In this document: one piece after another, positions 46,358 to 55,922 of the stretch
How positions within the stretch are numbered: position 1 is the first letter of the stretch
How the letters are laid out: each line of letters starts with the position of its first letter
Origin: Marinobacter orientalis
Lineage (GTDB): Bacteria > Pseudomonadota > Gammaproteobacteria > Pseudomonadales > Oleiphilaceae
Length of the DNA stretch: 64,000 nucleotides
Assembly (NCBI RefSeq): GCF_004792665.1
Contig: NZ_SRZX01000001.1
Coordinates: 248,001-312,000 of the forward strand
Reading direction: 5' to 3'
Program-made: the position numbers and the translations under genes
The notes under the pieces: model-generated
The model's input: the letters and a program-made list of their open reading frames with translations, nothing else
Database searches by the model: none
What the model was told of the DNA's origin: nothing

Positions 46358-47116
46358 ATGAGCACAAAATGGCTTAAAACGGTTGGCGCAACCCTGGCAT
46401 TCACCGTAGCAGCAGGAACCGCCAGCGCAGAGACCCTGCGTGTTGTTACCGACCCCAGCTTCGTGCCTTTCGAAATGATGGACCAGGAAACCGGTGAGAT
46501 GATCGGGTTCGACATGGAGATCATCCGCGAAGTGGCAGACCGTGCCGGTTTTGAGATCGACCTGAACACCATGGACTTCAACGGCATCATCCCGGCGCTG
46601 CAGACGGGCAACGTGGATATCGCCATCGCCGGCATCACCATCACCGAGGCGCGTGAGGAGATCGTTGATTTCTCCGACCCGTATTACGATTCCGGTCTGC
46701 GCATCCTGGTGCGCGAGAGCAACGATGACGTGAAAGAGATCTCGGATCTCGAAGGCCTGAAAATCGGCACCAAAATCGGCAGCACCAGTTACGACTACCT
46801 GGTGGCAACCCTGGATGAGGACGACGGTGTCACCCCGTATCCGGGCAGTTCGGACATGTACATGGCGCTGATGTCAGGTGCTGTTGATGCGGTCTTCTAC
46901 GATGCGCCCAATGTGGGCTACTTTGCCAGCACCAAGGGTGAAGGCAAGGTTAAAACCGTTGGCAAGCTGTACGAAGGCCAGCAATACGGCATTGCGCTGA
47001 AAGACGGCAGCGAGTGGGTGGATGACGTAAACGACGCCCTGGCGTCCATCAAGGAAGACGGCACCTACGAGGAAATCTACGAGAAGTGGTTCGGCCCCAT
47101 GCCGGAAGACAAGTAA
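46358..47116 (+). CDS. Polar amino-acid ABC transporter, substrate-binding protein
   Basis: A 252-residue periplasmic protein of the HisJ/GlnH type with a signal peptide at 1-25 ending in ASA. Motifs: DPSFVPFEMMDQETGEMIGFD, IAGITITEAREEIVDFSDPYY (both family landmarks) and LKIGTKIGSTSYDYL. The substrate is probably a polar amino acid; glutamine is likely by similarity to GlnH but not certain. A strong AAAAGGAG precedes ATG 46358. It leads a three-gene importer operon, and a stable stem-loop follows its stop. Confidence 0.9.
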   Translation: MSTKWLKTVGATLAFTVAAGTASAETLRVVTDPSFVPFEMMDQETGEMIGFDMEIIREVADRAGFEIDLNTMDFNGIIPALQTGNVDIAIAGITITEAREEIVDFSDPYYDSGLRILVRESNDDVKEISDLEGLKIGTKIGSTSYDYLVATLDEDDGVTPYPGSSDMYMALMSGAVDAVFYDAPNVGYFASTKGEGKVKTVGKLYEGQQYGIALKDGSEWVDDVNDALASIKEDGTYEEIYEKWFGPMPEDK

Positions 47117-47128
47117 AACTGAAAACCA

Positions 47129-47155
47129 CAGCCGCGGCGCAAAGCGCCCCGGCTG
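47129..47155 (+). terminator. Intercistronic stem-loop after the binding-protein gene
   Basis: CAGCC-GC-GGCGC-AAA-GCGCC-CC-GGCTG, 13 bases after the stop. Such stem-loops behind binding-protein genes often stabilise the upstream message or attenuate the permease part, raising binding protein over membrane components. No T-run follows. Confidence 0.55.
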
Positions 47156-47185
47156 GCAACGCCCCACCCGACGGAGACACCCACT

Positions 47186-47857
47186 GTGGAATTCCAGTTT
47201 CAGTTTGACTGGCAGGCAGCCATAAACTCGATTCCCTACCTGCTCAAAGGCATTCCCTACACTCTTCTTATTTCCTTTGGCGGCCTTGCCATCGGTTTCA
47301 TACTCGGCATCTTTTTTGGCTTGCTGAGCATCAATAAAAGGTGGTTTTTACGCTGGCCAGCCACGGCGTATATTGAAATTTTTCGCGGCACCCCGATTCT
47401 GGTACAGGTGCTGTTCATCTTCTATGGCTTGCCAGATCTGATTGGCGGCCCCATTGATCCGCTGACCGCCGGTATCGCAGCCATCGCCCTGAACTCCGGC
47501 GCCTATATCTCCGAAGTTGTCCGTGGCGGCGTGCAGTCGATCGACAAGGGCCAGACCGAAGCCGGCCTTTCCCTGGGCCTGTCACGGTCCCAGACCTTCT
47601 GGTCGATCATCTGGCCACAGGCCTTCCGCCGCATGATCCCGCCTCTGGGCAATCAGGCGATCGTGAGCATCAAGGACACCTCGCTGTTCTCGGTCATTGG
47701 TGTGGGTGAACTGGTCCGTCAGGGCCAGGTGTATATCGCCAATACCTTTACCGCCTTCGAGGTCTACTTCGTGGTGGCGCTCATGTACCTCGCGATTACC
47801 CTCTCCCTCTCTCTCGTGCTCCGCTACATAGAGCGGCGCGGACTGGTTTCTGTCTGA
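47186..47857 (+). CDS. Polar amino-acid ABC transporter, permease
   Basis: A 223-residue inner-membrane protein of the HisMQ/GlnP family with about five helices. The LIYxEXxRG-type motif AYIEIFRGTPILVQVLF and the EAA loop EAGLSLGLSRSQTFWSIIWPQAF are clear. It starts with GTG after a CGGAGA site. It forms a homodimer or pairs with itself in the importer encoded by its neighbours. Confidence 0.92.
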   Translation: MEFQFQFDWQAAINSIPYLLKGIPYTLLISFGGLAIGFILGIFFGLLSINKRWFLRWPATAYIEIFRGTPILVQVLFIFYGLPDLIGGPIDPLTAGIAAIALNSGAYISEVVRGGVQSIDKGQTEAGLSLGLSRSQTFWSIIWPQAFRRMIPPLGNQAIVSIKDTSLFSVIGVGELVRQGQVYIANTFTAFEVYFVVALMYLAITLSLSLVLRYIERRGLVSV

Positions 47858-47870
47858 AGGATAGGTACTC

Positions 47871-48617
47871 ATGACACAGATCGTGCAAATGCGGGGCATG
47901 AACAAGTACTTCGGTACCCTGCATGTCCTCAAGGAAATTGACCTGACCGTTGAAGCCGGCGAAGTGGTGGTGATCATCGGCGCCAGCGGTTCCGGCAAGT
48001 CCACTCTTATCCGTTGCGTCAATGGCCTGGAAGAATTCGAATCCGGCAAACTGGTAGTGGACGGCAACGAACTTGCCCCGAAAAGCGGGAACCAGAAAGC
48101 CCTGGCGAAAATCCGCAAGGAAGTGGGCATGGTGTTCCAGCAGTTCAATCTTTTCCCCCACCTCACGGTGAAGAAGAACATCATGCTTGCTCCCAGGAAG
48201 GTCAAGGAAGCGCCCGAGCCCATTGCCAGCGCCACCGCCGACCGGTTACTGAACCGCGTGGGCATTGCCAGCCAGGCGGACAAGTACCCCTCCCATCTGT
48301 CCGGAGGCCAGCAACAACGGGTAGCCATTGCCCGCGCCCTGGCCATGGAGCCAAAGCTGATGCTGTTCGACGAACCCACCTCGGCACTGGACCCGGAAAT
48401 GATCGGTGAAGTGCTGGACGTAATGCGTGAACTGGCCAAAGAGGGTATGACCATGATGGTGGTAACCCACGAAATGGGCTTCGCCCGGGAAGTAGCCGAC
48501 CGCGTGATTTACATCCACGAGGGCAGGATTGTCGAAGAAGGCAAGCCTGCGGACGTGTTCGACAACCCGCAGAATGAACGTACCCAGGCGTTCCTGAGCC
48601 GGGTGCTCGCGCACTGA
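47871..48617 (+). CDS. Polar amino-acid ABC transporter, ATP-binding protein
   Basis: A 248-residue ATPase of the GlnQ/HisP family. Walker [10 protein letters not shown] at 37-45, signature LSGGQQQR about 143-150, Walker [14 protein letters not shown] about 163-175 and the switch His in VVTHEMGFA. It is 13 bases after the permease gene and ends the importer operon. A GC-rich hairpin follows. Confidence 0.94.
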   Translation: MTQIVQMRGMNKYFGTLHVLKEIDLTVEAGEVVVIIGASGSGKSTLIRCVNGLEEFESGKLVVDGNELAPKSGNQKALAKIRKEVGMVFQQFNLFPHLTVKKNIMLAPRKVKEAPEPIASATADRLLNRVGIASQADKYPSHLSGGQQQRVAIARALAMEPKLMLFDEPTSALDPEMIGEVLDVMRELAKEGMTMMVVTHEMGFAREVADRVIYIHEGRIVEEGKPADVFDNPQNERTQAFLSRVLAH

Positions 48618-48636
48618 ACCACAGCGAAAGGGAGAC

Positions 48637-48669
48637 AGCCGCCCTGCCCCCGGTGAGCGCGGGGCGGCT
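48637..48669 (+). terminator. Hairpin after the amino-acid importer operon
   Basis: AGCCGCCC (48637-48644) and GGGCGGCT (48662-48669) form a perfect 8-base stem with a 17-base loop, 19 bases after the stop. There is no T-run, so factor-independent termination is uncertain. Confidence 0.4.
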
Positions 48670-48692
48670 CAGCAGGCGGTGGTCAGCGGGCG

Positions 48693-48724
48693 CTGTTAAC
48701 TGTAATATCCGCACAGGTTAACCG
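48693..48724. promoter_or_regulatory. BirA-operator-like inverted repeat upstream of bioA
   Basis: CTGTTAACT, a 14-base spacer, then GGTTAACCG, 39 bases upstream of bioA. The layout and spacing resemble BirA boxes (TTGTAAACC, about 15 bases, GGTTTACAA), with the core GTTAAC in both halves. A TAATAT -10-like box lies in the spacer (48703-48708). Confidence 0.45.
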
Positions 48725-48763
48725 CCGAGAATCCTGAACCTGACCGTCTCATGGAGATTTATC

Positions 48764-50116
48764 ATGCGCAACGCTGACCTCGTCGCCCGCGGCCTCAAAT
48801 CCGTATGGCATCCCTGCACCCAGATGAAAGACCACGAAGGGGCTGTGCCGCTGGTTCCGATCAAGCGGGGTGAAGGCGTCTGGCTGGAGGATTTTGAGGG
48901 CAACCGCTTCATCGACGCCGTGAGTTCCTGGTGGGTCAACCTGTTCGGTCACGCCAACCCGAGAATCAACGCGGCGATCCAGGAACAGATTGGCCAGCTG
49001 GAGCATGTCATCCTGGCCGGATTCACCCACGAGCCTGTGGTTAACCTGTCCGAGCGACTTATCGAAGTCACCCCTGACGGCCTCAACAAGTGCTTTTACG
49101 CCGACAACGGTTCTTCGGCGATTGAAGCGGCACTCAAGATGAGTTTCCATTACTGGAAAAACCACGGCAAACCGGGCAAGAAAAACTTCGTCAACCTGGG
49201 CAACAGCTATCACGGAGAAACCCTGGGAGCCCTGGCTCTTGGCGATGTTGCCCTCTACAAGGACACCTATCAGCCACTATTGATGGAAGTGCTGACGGCG
49301 CCCTCTCCGGATGCCTTCAACAAAGAGCCCGGCGAAACCGATGAGGAATACGCCCTGCGCCAGTTCGAAGCCATGGACGCACTGCTGGCGGAAAAACACG
49401 ACGAGATCTGTGCCGTGGTAGTAGAACCCCTGGTTCAGTGCGCCGGCGGCATGCGCATGCACCACCCGATCTACCACACCAGACTTCGTGAAGCCTGCGA
49501 CAGATATGGCGTACACCTGATCGCCGACGAAATCGCTGTTGGCTTCGGCCGCACCGGCACCCTGTTTGCCTGCGAGCAGTCGGGCATCACCCCGGACTTC
49601 ATGTGCCTGTCTAAAGGCCTGACCGCCGGCTACCTGCCACTGTCCGTGGTGCTCACCACCGATAATGTCTATAACGCCTTCTACGACGACTACGAAACCC
49701 TGAAGGCTTTCCTGCACAGTCACAGTTACACCGGCAACCCTATTGGTTGCGCCGTGGCACTGGCGACTCTGGACATCTTCCGCGATGACAAGGTGATCGA
49801 GAACAACAGACGTCTGAGCGCCTGCATGGCAGACTCCGTGGCCCACCTGGCGGACCACCCCAACGTTGGCGATATCCGCCAGCACGGCATGACCCTGGCG
49901 GTGGAACTGGTCAGGAACAAAGCCACCAAAGAGCCCTTCCCCTGGCAGGAACGCCGTGGCATCCGCGTATACCAGCACGCCCTTACCCGCCAGTCCCTGC
50001 TGCGCCCCCTGGGCAACGTGGTCTACTTCATGCCACCCTACGTGATTACTGAAGAGCAGATCCGCCACCTGGCCCAGGTAGCCACTGAAGGCATCGAAAT
50101 CGCTGTACGGGACTGA
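48764..50116 (+). CDS. bioA: Adenosylmethionine-8-amino-7-oxononanoate aminotransferase
   Basis: A 450-residue PLP enzyme that makes 7,8-diaminopelargonate using SAM as amino donor, in biotin synthesis. The BioA N-terminus HPCTQMKDHE and the substrate motif AVSSWWVNLFGHANP are present. The PLP lysine is Lys284 in CLSKGLTAGYLPLS. Other class III aminotransferases lack the WHPCTQM segment. It stands apart from other bio genes here, possibly under its own BirA control. Confidence 0.95.
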   Translation: MRNADLVARGLKSVWHPCTQMKDHEGAVPLVPIKRGEGVWLEDFEGNRFIDAVSSWWVNLFGHANPRINAAIQEQIGQLEHVILAGFTHEPVVNLSERLIEVTPDGLNKCFYADNGSSAIEAALKMSFHYWKNHGKPGKKNFVNLGNSYHGETLGALALGDVALYKDTYQPLLMEVLTAPSPDAFNKEPGETDEEYALRQFEAMDALLAEKHDEICAVVVEPLVQCAGGMRMHHPIYHTRLREACDRYGVHLIADEIAVGFGRTGTLFACEQSGITPDFMCLSKGLTAGYLPLSVVLTTDNVYNAFYDDYETLKAFLHSHSYTGNPIGCAVALATLDIFRDDKVIENNRRLSACMADSVAHLADHPNVGDIRQHGMTLAVELVRNKATKEPFPWQERRGIRVYQHALTRQSLLRPLGNVVYFMPPYVITEEQIRHLAQVATEGIEIAVRD

Positions 50117-50126
50117 CGAAAACACC

Positions 50127-50861
50127 ATGCGCACCCCTCGTATCTACACTGACTCTCCGCTGAGCGAGGGAGCCACCGCTGCACTGGACGACAACGCGGC
50201 GCAACACGTCGGCCGCGTATTGCGCATGCAGCCCGGGCAGGAACTGCTGCTGTTCAACGGCGATGGCAACGACTACCCCGCCACGATCAACGAATCCGGA
50301 AAAAAACGGGTGGAAGTGCAGGTTGGCAGCCCGGTGGCAAACACCAACGAATCCCCTCTGGACATCGTCCTCGGCCAGACCCTCTCCAAGGGCGACCGCA
50401 TGGACTATGCTGTGCAGAAAGCCGTAGAAATGGGCGTCACCCGCATCGTTCCCCTGACCACCGAACGCTGCGACGTAAAACTCAAAGGCGACCGCGAAGA
50501 CAAACGCCTGCGCCACTGGCAGTCCGTCGCCACCAGCGCCGCCGAACAATGCGGCCGCGCCCGGGTGCCGGAGATATTGCCGGTTATGGCGCTGACGGAC
50601 TGGTTCGACCACACCAGCGACTGCGACCTGCGCCTGGTCCTCCACCACCGCACCGAACGGTCCCTGAACACGCTGGCAAAACCAGGTCGGGTGGCCCTGA
50701 TGATCGGCCCGGAAGGCGGCCTCAGCCCGGACGAAATCACCGCCGCCGAAACCGCCGGCTTTCTCCCTGTAGCCCTCGGCCCCCGAGTCCTCAGAACCGA
50801 AACCGCCCCGGTCGCGGCCATAGCTCTGTGCCAATGGTTGTGGGGAGACATCGGAAGCTGA
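50127..50861 (+). CDS. rsmE: 16S rRNA m3U1498 methyltransferase RsmE
   Basis: A 244-residue SPOUT-class enzyme with an N-terminal PUA-like domain (AAQHVGRVLRMQPGQELLLFNG) and a C-terminal knot with GPEGGLSPDEI and LGPRVLRTETAP. It methylates U1498 of 16S rRNA. Ten bases downstream of bioA and probably cotranscribed. Palindromic element F lies about 115 bases past the stop. Confidence 0.95.
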   Translation: MRTPRIYTDSPLSEGATAALDDNAAQHVGRVLRMQPGQELLLFNGDGNDYPATINESGKKRVEVQVGSPVANTNESPLDIVLGQTLSKGDRMDYAVQKAVEMGVTRIVPLTTERCDVKLKGDREDKRLRHWQSVATSAAEQCGRARVPEILPVMALTDWFDHTSDCDLRLVLHHRTERSLNTLAKPGRVALMIGPEGGLSPDEITAAETAGFLPVALGPRVLRTETAPVAAIALCQWLWGDIGS

Positions 50862-50975
50862 CAGATTCCGACCGTGCCGCCGTCTCAGGCTGGCAGGCAA
50901 GTCATTGACAGCAGCGACGCCTAACAACATTATCCCTGTCGAGTAAAAAGCGTCGAGGGTAGCTCTCTAGCCGAG

Positions 50976-51087
50976 GCTGCATTACGGGGAGGCGTTTCCA
51001 AAACTGTGCGGAGCCATGGATGGCGGAGCTCAAGCGCCACATGGATGTGCTTGAGCGTGTTTTGCAAACGCCTCCCCGTCATGCAGC
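50976..51087 (+). repeat. Palindromic element F
   Basis: Arms 50976-51004 and 51059-51087 pair over 29 bases with two mismatches. The 54-base core has two strong hairpins on the plus strand: GAGCCATGGATGGC with its flanks, and CTCAAGCGCC/GTGCTTGAG enclosing ACATGGATGT. Both loops show GGA. It lies between rsmE and the DUF445 gene, both on the plus strand. Confidence 0.9.
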
Positions 51088-51117
51088 AAACTCCAGAAGA
51101 AAATAAGCGAACACCAG

Positions 51118-52347
51118 ATGACAAGCCTGTTTAGCAACCCTGAATTCTGGCAATACCTCAGTATCCCGGTGATTGCTGCCCTGATCGGCTGGATCACCAA
51201 CTGGCTGGCCATCAAAATGACCTTCTACCCGCTGGAATTCGTCGGCAAACCGCCATTGCTGGGCTGGCAGGGCATCATTCCCTCCAAGGCCCGGAAAATG
51301 GCCGCCATCAGCGTCGACGCTACCATTTCCAAGATCGGCACCGTGCGGGAAATCTTCCAGCAGATCGACCCCGAGGTCCTCGCCGCCCACATCATCTACA
51401 CCGTCGAGCCCCGTATCGAAGAATACGTCGACGAACTGATGCTCAAGGAACACCCCACTTTCTGGGAAAACCTGCCGGCCTCTGCCAGGAGACTGGTCTA
51501 TGAACGGGTACGAAAATCTGCCCCGCAACTGGTAGACAACCTGGTAGACGACGTATCGAACAATATCGAAGACCTGCTGGACATCAAAAGCATGGTCATC
51601 GAACGCCTGGCGAAGGACAAACTCCTGCTGAACCGGATATTCATCGAGTGTGGCGAGGCGGAATTCCGCTTCATCATCAACTCCGGATTCTATTTCGGCT
51701 TTCTGTTCGGCCTGATACAGATGACCGTCTGGTACTTCTACCAGAACTGGTGGGTACTACCCTTCTTCGGCTTGCTGGTGGGCTGGGCCACCAACTGGAT
51801 TGCACTGAACGTGATCTTCCGCCCGCTGCACGAGAAAAAAATAGGGCCGCTGCGGCTGCAGGGGCTGTTTCTCAAGCGCCAACCCGAAGTGGCCGAATCT
51901 TTCTGCCACATCGTGACCCATGAAATCCTCACCGTCGGAAATATCGTTAACGCCATCATGGAGGGCCGGAAAAGCGACCGTGCCCGCAACATGGTCAGGA
52001 AGCACATCAAGCCCCTGGTGGATGAGACGGCCGGCATGGGCAAAGCCCTGACTCAGGTAGCCTTCGGACCAACAGGATTCGCCACCCTTAAAAACCAGGT
52101 GGGCCAGAAAGCCATCGACATTTCGCAAACCTCGTTCAACAACGCCATTTTCGAAACAGACCGGGCGCGGGCGGTAGAACGCATCATGGTTAAACGCATG
52201 ACTGCCCTGTCCTCGGAGGAATTCCAGGACCTGCTGCGCCCCTGCTTCCAGGAAGACGAAATCAAGCTGATCATAGTCGGAGCCTTCCTGGGTTTCACCG
52301 CTGGCATCTGCCAACTGATCTTCGTGTTCGGTGGTTCGGTTCTGTGA
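51118..52347 (+). CDS. DUF445 family membrane protein
   Basis: A 409-residue protein with an N-terminal helix and motif IGWITNWLAIKMTFYPLEF, a central helical region, a second pair of membrane segments around 205-240 repeating GWATNWIALNVIFRPLHEK, and a C-terminal hydrophobic helix. The duplicated TNWxAxxMxFxP motif is the hallmark of DUF445 (YheB/YjiN group). Function is unknown; a role at the membrane is likely. The start follows element F by 30 bases with GAAAATAAG, a weak ribosome site. Confidence 0.85.
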   Translation: MTSLFSNPEFWQYLSIPVIAALIGWITNWLAIKMTFYPLEFVGKPPLLGWQGIIPSKARKMAAISVDATISKIGTVREIFQQIDPEVLAAHIIYTVEPRIEEYVDELMLKEHPTFWENLPASARRLVYERVRKSAPQLVDNLVDDVSNNIEDLLDIKSMVIERLAKDKLLLNRIFIECGEAEFRFIINSGFYFGFLFGLIQMTVWYFYQNWWVLPFFGLLVGWATNWIALNVIFRPLHEKKIGPLRLQGLFLKRQPEVAESFCHIVTHEILTVGNIVNAIMEGRKSDRARNMVRKHIKPLVDETAGMGKALTQVAFGPTGFATLKNQVGQKAIDISQTSFNNAIFETDRARAVERIMVKRMTALSSEEFQDLLRPCFQEDEIKLIIVGAFLGFTAGICQLIFVFGGSVL

Positions 52348-52471
52348 TTTTAATTCAGGGAAACCCGAGGTTATATGCCGGCTTACGCTGGGAATAATCG
52401 CTACCGGGCTCTATACTCGCGCAGTACGGGTGCGCATTTCCCGGCTACAATTTCTTTCCCGGAGGCATCGG

Positions 52472-53512
52472 ATGCCAGGCTTTCTTTCCTGGATTTCAGG
52501 GTTATTTTCTTCCGACAAACCAGGAACCGTCTCAGCACCTGAGTCCCGCCTGCTTAACTCGGCGGTGGCAACAGAAAACAACTCGACCACTGATCCCGCG
52601 CTCATCGACCAGCTGGAAGAGCATCTGTTTAGCTGGCTTCTGGACTCACCGCCGACAGCGCTGCACTCAGAACCGGGGCAATGGGAACCTATACTGGAAA
52701 ATCTGCGTGGGCGGATTGCCAGGCGGGAGCTGGACGAGTTACCACGCCAGCCAATGACGCTGCCGAAGTTGATGCGGGCGCTCTCGGATGACACATCGGA
52801 CCGGAACCACCTGACCGAAATCATCCTCAATGACCCGGCACTGACCGAACAGTTGCTGCAGATTGCCAACAGCCCCTATTTCCGGCCCGGCGACCAGTCC
52901 ATAGACTCGGTGGATCAGGCGGTTTTTGTGCTGGGTCTGGACGGTATTCGCAATGTAATTTCCGCTTCGATCATGCGCCCGATGATGGCCGCGCGAAACA
53001 GCCGCGAGGCCCTGTTTGCCCAGAGAGTATGGCGCTGGGGCCTTACCTGCGCCCGCAGTGCAGAGCTGATCGCGAAAATCCAGGGCCAGGATAGCAGCGT
53101 CTTCTTCATGACGGGGTTACTGCCTGCACTCTCCTATATCACCCTGAGGAGAGAACTGCAGCGAATCTGCCGGATGGAACCGGGGATGGCGGAGCCTTCC
53201 CCCTCGCTGATACACGACGCCCTCTCACGCTACCAGTGGGCAACTTCGCAATTGCTGGCCAATGAGTGGAATCTTCCGCCCAAATACCATGCCCAGCTGC
53301 TGGCGGCGGAGCGACCTGCTCCGGGGCAGAAGCTCTCCCCGCTTAATGACGGTATCATTGTCGGCACCCGGGAAGTCCTGCGCCATGCCCACCAGCGCAA
53401 CATGCCGGAGGAAGACGTGCTCAGCATCATTCATATTTCCGGGGAACAGTTTACACGGGTGCGAAAAGTCATACTTGAGGTGTTGGAAGCCGGCTCCAAA
53501 GCCCGTGCCTAG
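52472..53512 (+). CDS. HDOD-domain signalling protein
   Basis: A 346-residue cytoplasmic protein with an HDOD domain at about 95-290: MTLPKLMRALSDDTSDRN, ILNDPALTEQLLQIANSPYF and VDQAVFVLGLDGIRNVISAS are typical. HDOD proteins lack HD catalytic residues and act in signalling or stress regulation. The start at 52472 (MPGFLSW) has GGAGG 6-7 bases upstream; the open frame extends to 52331 without support. Its stop shares CTAG with the convergent yihY stop. Confidence 0.85.
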   Translation: MPGFLSWISGLFSSDKPGTVSAPESRLLNSAVATENNSTTDPALIDQLEEHLFSWLLDSPPTALHSEPGQWEPILENLRGRIARRELDELPRQPMTLPKLMRALSDDTSDRNHLTEIILNDPALTEQLLQIANSPYFRPGDQSIDSVDQAVFVLGLDGIRNVISASIMRPMMAARNSREALFAQRVWRWGLTCARSAELIAKIQGQDSSVFFMTGLLPALSYITLRRELQRICRMEPGMAEPSPSLIHDALSRYQWATSQLLANEWNLPPKYHAQLLAAERPAPGQKLSPLNDGIIVGTREVLRHAHQRNMPEEDVLSIIHISGEQFTRVRKVILEVLEAGSKARA

Positions 53513-54831
53513 GAGCGCTCCTTGCCGTCCTCTTCCTGCCTCAGCAATTCGGCGAAGGAGACTGACTCGTCTTCAGGAGCCCTGGCCAGAAGGCGTCGCG
53601 GCACTACGTAGGGCAGGCGGTCCACCACACGATCCTCATCGTGACGAATGGCCTGCAGCACACCTCCGATTGTAATCCGATCCAGAGACTGTCCGGGAAC
53701 AAGACAATCCCCGTTACGCCCCGCCAACTCCAGCAGGCGTGCACGAATAAGCTTGTCGCTCACGCCACGGGTTATCTCGCCGGGCACTCGCAGCTTATGC
53801 TCGACTTCCTCCTGCTGGGGTGCCGGCCGACCTTCACTGAAGGGCTTTGCCACCAGCCACATCAATGCCAGAGCGGTATTTTCCTGCAGCTCCGGTGACA
53901 ACCTTACCTCTCTGCGTTTGGCCACCGCGCCGGGATTCTGCAGATAGAACGCAATACTGGAGCCCAGCAAAAGGATTATCCAGTTCAGATAGAGCCAGAT
54001 CAGCAGGATGATACCGATGGCGAAACTGGAATAAATGGCTGCGTATTTCGCCGAACCCGCCACAAAAGATGCAAACAGCATTCCCGCGAACTGCCAGGAG
54101 ATACCTGCCACCAGGCCACCGACCAGGGCGTAACGAACCTTCACTCTGGTATTGGGAATAAACACATACACGAAGGTGAATGCCGAGACCACGAGCAAGA
54201 AGGGAGTGAAACGGGTGGCAAAAATAACCGCTGACCCCAACGGTTCAACTTCCATCAAAGCCTGGACAAACGCAGACGAGAAGATGGTGGCGCTGATACC
54301 AATGGCCGACACCATCAACAACGGACCAATCATGATAACACTGAGGTAGTTGCTGAAACGCTGGGCCATGGAACGCATATCCGGCACTCGCCAGATCATG
54401 TTGAAGGAGCGCTCGATTTTCTGCACCAGCGAAATCACCGTATAAACCAGCAAAGCCAGGCCCACCGAACCCAGCACACCGACCTTCATATTGTCCACGA
54501 ACCCGAGAATCTGCTCGGCAAGCTGCACGCCCTGCGGCCCCATGGGCTCAAAGAACTGGAACAGGAACGGCTCCATACGCTCATGCACGCCCAGCGCCTT
54601 GAGCACCGAAAAGCTCAGCGCCAGCAGCGGCACAATGCTCAGCAGGGTGGTATACACCAGGCTCATGGCATGCAGGGTCAGGTTGCCGGCAGTGATGTCC
54701 CGCACCAGTGCATAGGCCGTACGCCCGGTTTTATACAGCCAGGTCCATGGCCAGCTTTGCGGTGGGTTGGGATTGGCCAGAATCCAGGTTTCAGCTTTCT
54801 GGAGCCTGTCTTTCAGTTGTAACGAAGCCAC
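53509..54831 (-). CDS. yihY: YihY/RbnB-family (UPF0761) inner membrane protein
   Basis: A 440-residue protein with about six helices in the first 300 residues: LTLHAMSLVYTTLLSIVPLLA, FNMIWRVPDMRSMAQRFSNYL and IWLYLNWIILLLGSSIAFYLQN are family landmarks. A soluble C-terminal domain of about 130 residues follows, with a MarR-like winged-helix feel. Once called RNase BN, the family is now regarded as membrane proteins of unknown function. Converges on the HDOD gene with a 4-base overlap. Confidence 0.9.
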   Translation of the reverse strand: MASLQLKDRLQKAETWILANPNPPQSWPWTWLYKTGRTAYALVRDITAGNLTLHAMSLVYTTLLSIVPLLALSFSVLKALGVHERMEPFLFQFFEPMGPQGVQLAEQILGFVDNMKVGVLGSVGLALLVYTVISLVQKIERSFNMIWRVPDMRSMAQRFSNYLSVIMIGPLLMVSAIGISATIFSSAFVQALMEVEPLGSAVIFATRFTPFLLVVSAFTFVYVFIPNTRVKVRYALVGGLVAGISWQFAGMLFASFVAGSAKYAAIYSSFAIGIILLIWLYLNWIILLLGSSIAFYLQNPGAVAKRREVRLSPELQENTALALMWLVAKPFSEGRPAPQQEEVEHKLRVPGEITRGVSDKLIRARLLELAGRNGDCLVPGQSLDRITIGGVLQAIRHDEDRVVDRLPYVVPRRLLARAPEDESVSFAELLRQEEDGKERS

Positions 54832-54891
54832 TCGACATCCTGCTTGAAAGTGTTTTTTTACAGATTATAATTCAGGAGAGTAACCGTTAAA

Positions 54892-55824
54892 TCAGGCAGA
54901 TGACAGATTACGCGCGGTAATCTCCACAATCCTCTGCCTCGCTTCCCGGCTTGCCCAGGCGGAATGGGGCGTCACAATCAGATTGGGGATGTCATCCGCC
55001 AGCAGCGGATTGCCATTGCGCGGCGGCTCTTCTGTCAGCACATCAAATCCGGCACCGCCAATGGTCCCGGCCCGCAGAGCATCGGCCAGCGCCTGCTCGT
55101 CCACCAGGCCGCCGCGGCTGGTATTGATCAGCAGTGCCTCCTTTTTCATCATCTTCAGCTCCCGGGAGCCGATCATGTTGCGGGTTTCGTCGGTCAGCAG
55201 GCAATGCAGCGAGAGTACGTCTGCCCGGGGCAATAACTCATCCATGGGAACCCTGGGGTAACCATCCACCTCGCCAGCGGCCTGACCCGGCCTCGCCCCC
55301 AGCAGAATATTCATACCGAACGCTTTCGCCCGCTCAATAACCCCCTGGCCGAGATCGCCATAACCAAAAATCCCCAGCGTGCGTCCTTCCAGCTCCATGA
55401 TCGGGTGATCCATCAGGCAGAACATCGGGCTCTGCCCCCAGCGCCCGGCCCGCACGTCCCTGTCGTAATCCAGCAACCGCGTGGCCAGCGCAAGCATCAG
55501 CGCCATGGTGTGCTGCGCCACCGTGGAACGCCCATAGTTGGTCACATTCATCACCCTGACCCCGTGGGCCCGGGCCGCTTCCTGGTCAATATTGTTCAGC
55601 CCCGTGGCTACCACCGCAATGGTATTCAGTTCCGGGCACGCCTCAAAATGCTCCCGCGACAGCACCACCTTGTTCACCAGCACTGTATCGAAACCCCGGA
55701 TACGTTCCTGTACCTCGTCCGGCGAGGTTTGCGGATACTTCACCAATTCTCCGGTCACTGCCTCAATCGGCGAGAGGTCCACGTCGTTACCCAGTGTGTC
55801 TGCATCCAGAAATACGGCTTTCAT
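54892..55824 (-). CDS. D-isomer-specific 2-hydroxyacid dehydrogenase
   Basis: A 310-residue NAD-dependent dehydrogenase of the glycerate/phosphoglycerate dehydrogenase family. The Rossmann motif LGIFGYGDLGQGV lies near 150, the catalytic Arg in NTSRGGLVDEQAL near 235, and the catalytic His in VTPHSAWAS near 285. The likely reaction is reduction of hydroxypyruvate or glyoxylate, as in HprA, but substrates in this family overlap. Divergent from tpm with a 98-base gap. Confidence 0.87.
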   Translation of the reverse strand: MKAVFLDADTLGNDVDLSPIEAVTGELVKYPQTSPDEVQERIRGFDTVLVNKVVLSREHFEACPELNTIAVVATGLNNIDQEAARAHGVRVMNVTNYGRSTVAQHTMALMLALATRLLDYDRDVRAGRWGQSPMFCLMDHPIMELEGRTLGIFGYGDLGQGVIERAKAFGMNILLGARPGQAAGEVDGYPRVPMDELLPRADVLSLHCLLTDETRNMIGSRELKMMKKEALLINTSRGGLVDEQALADALRAGTIGGAGFDVLTEEPPRNGNPLLADDIPNLIVTPHSAWASREARQRIVEITARNLSSA

Positions 55825-55922
55825 TTATAAATCCCTATTCGCGATGTTTTCGGTCAACCAACAGTCCCCAAGATTAAGTTAGACTGAACAAAACCTCCAA
55901 CCGGTGAACAAGAGGACTGCAC

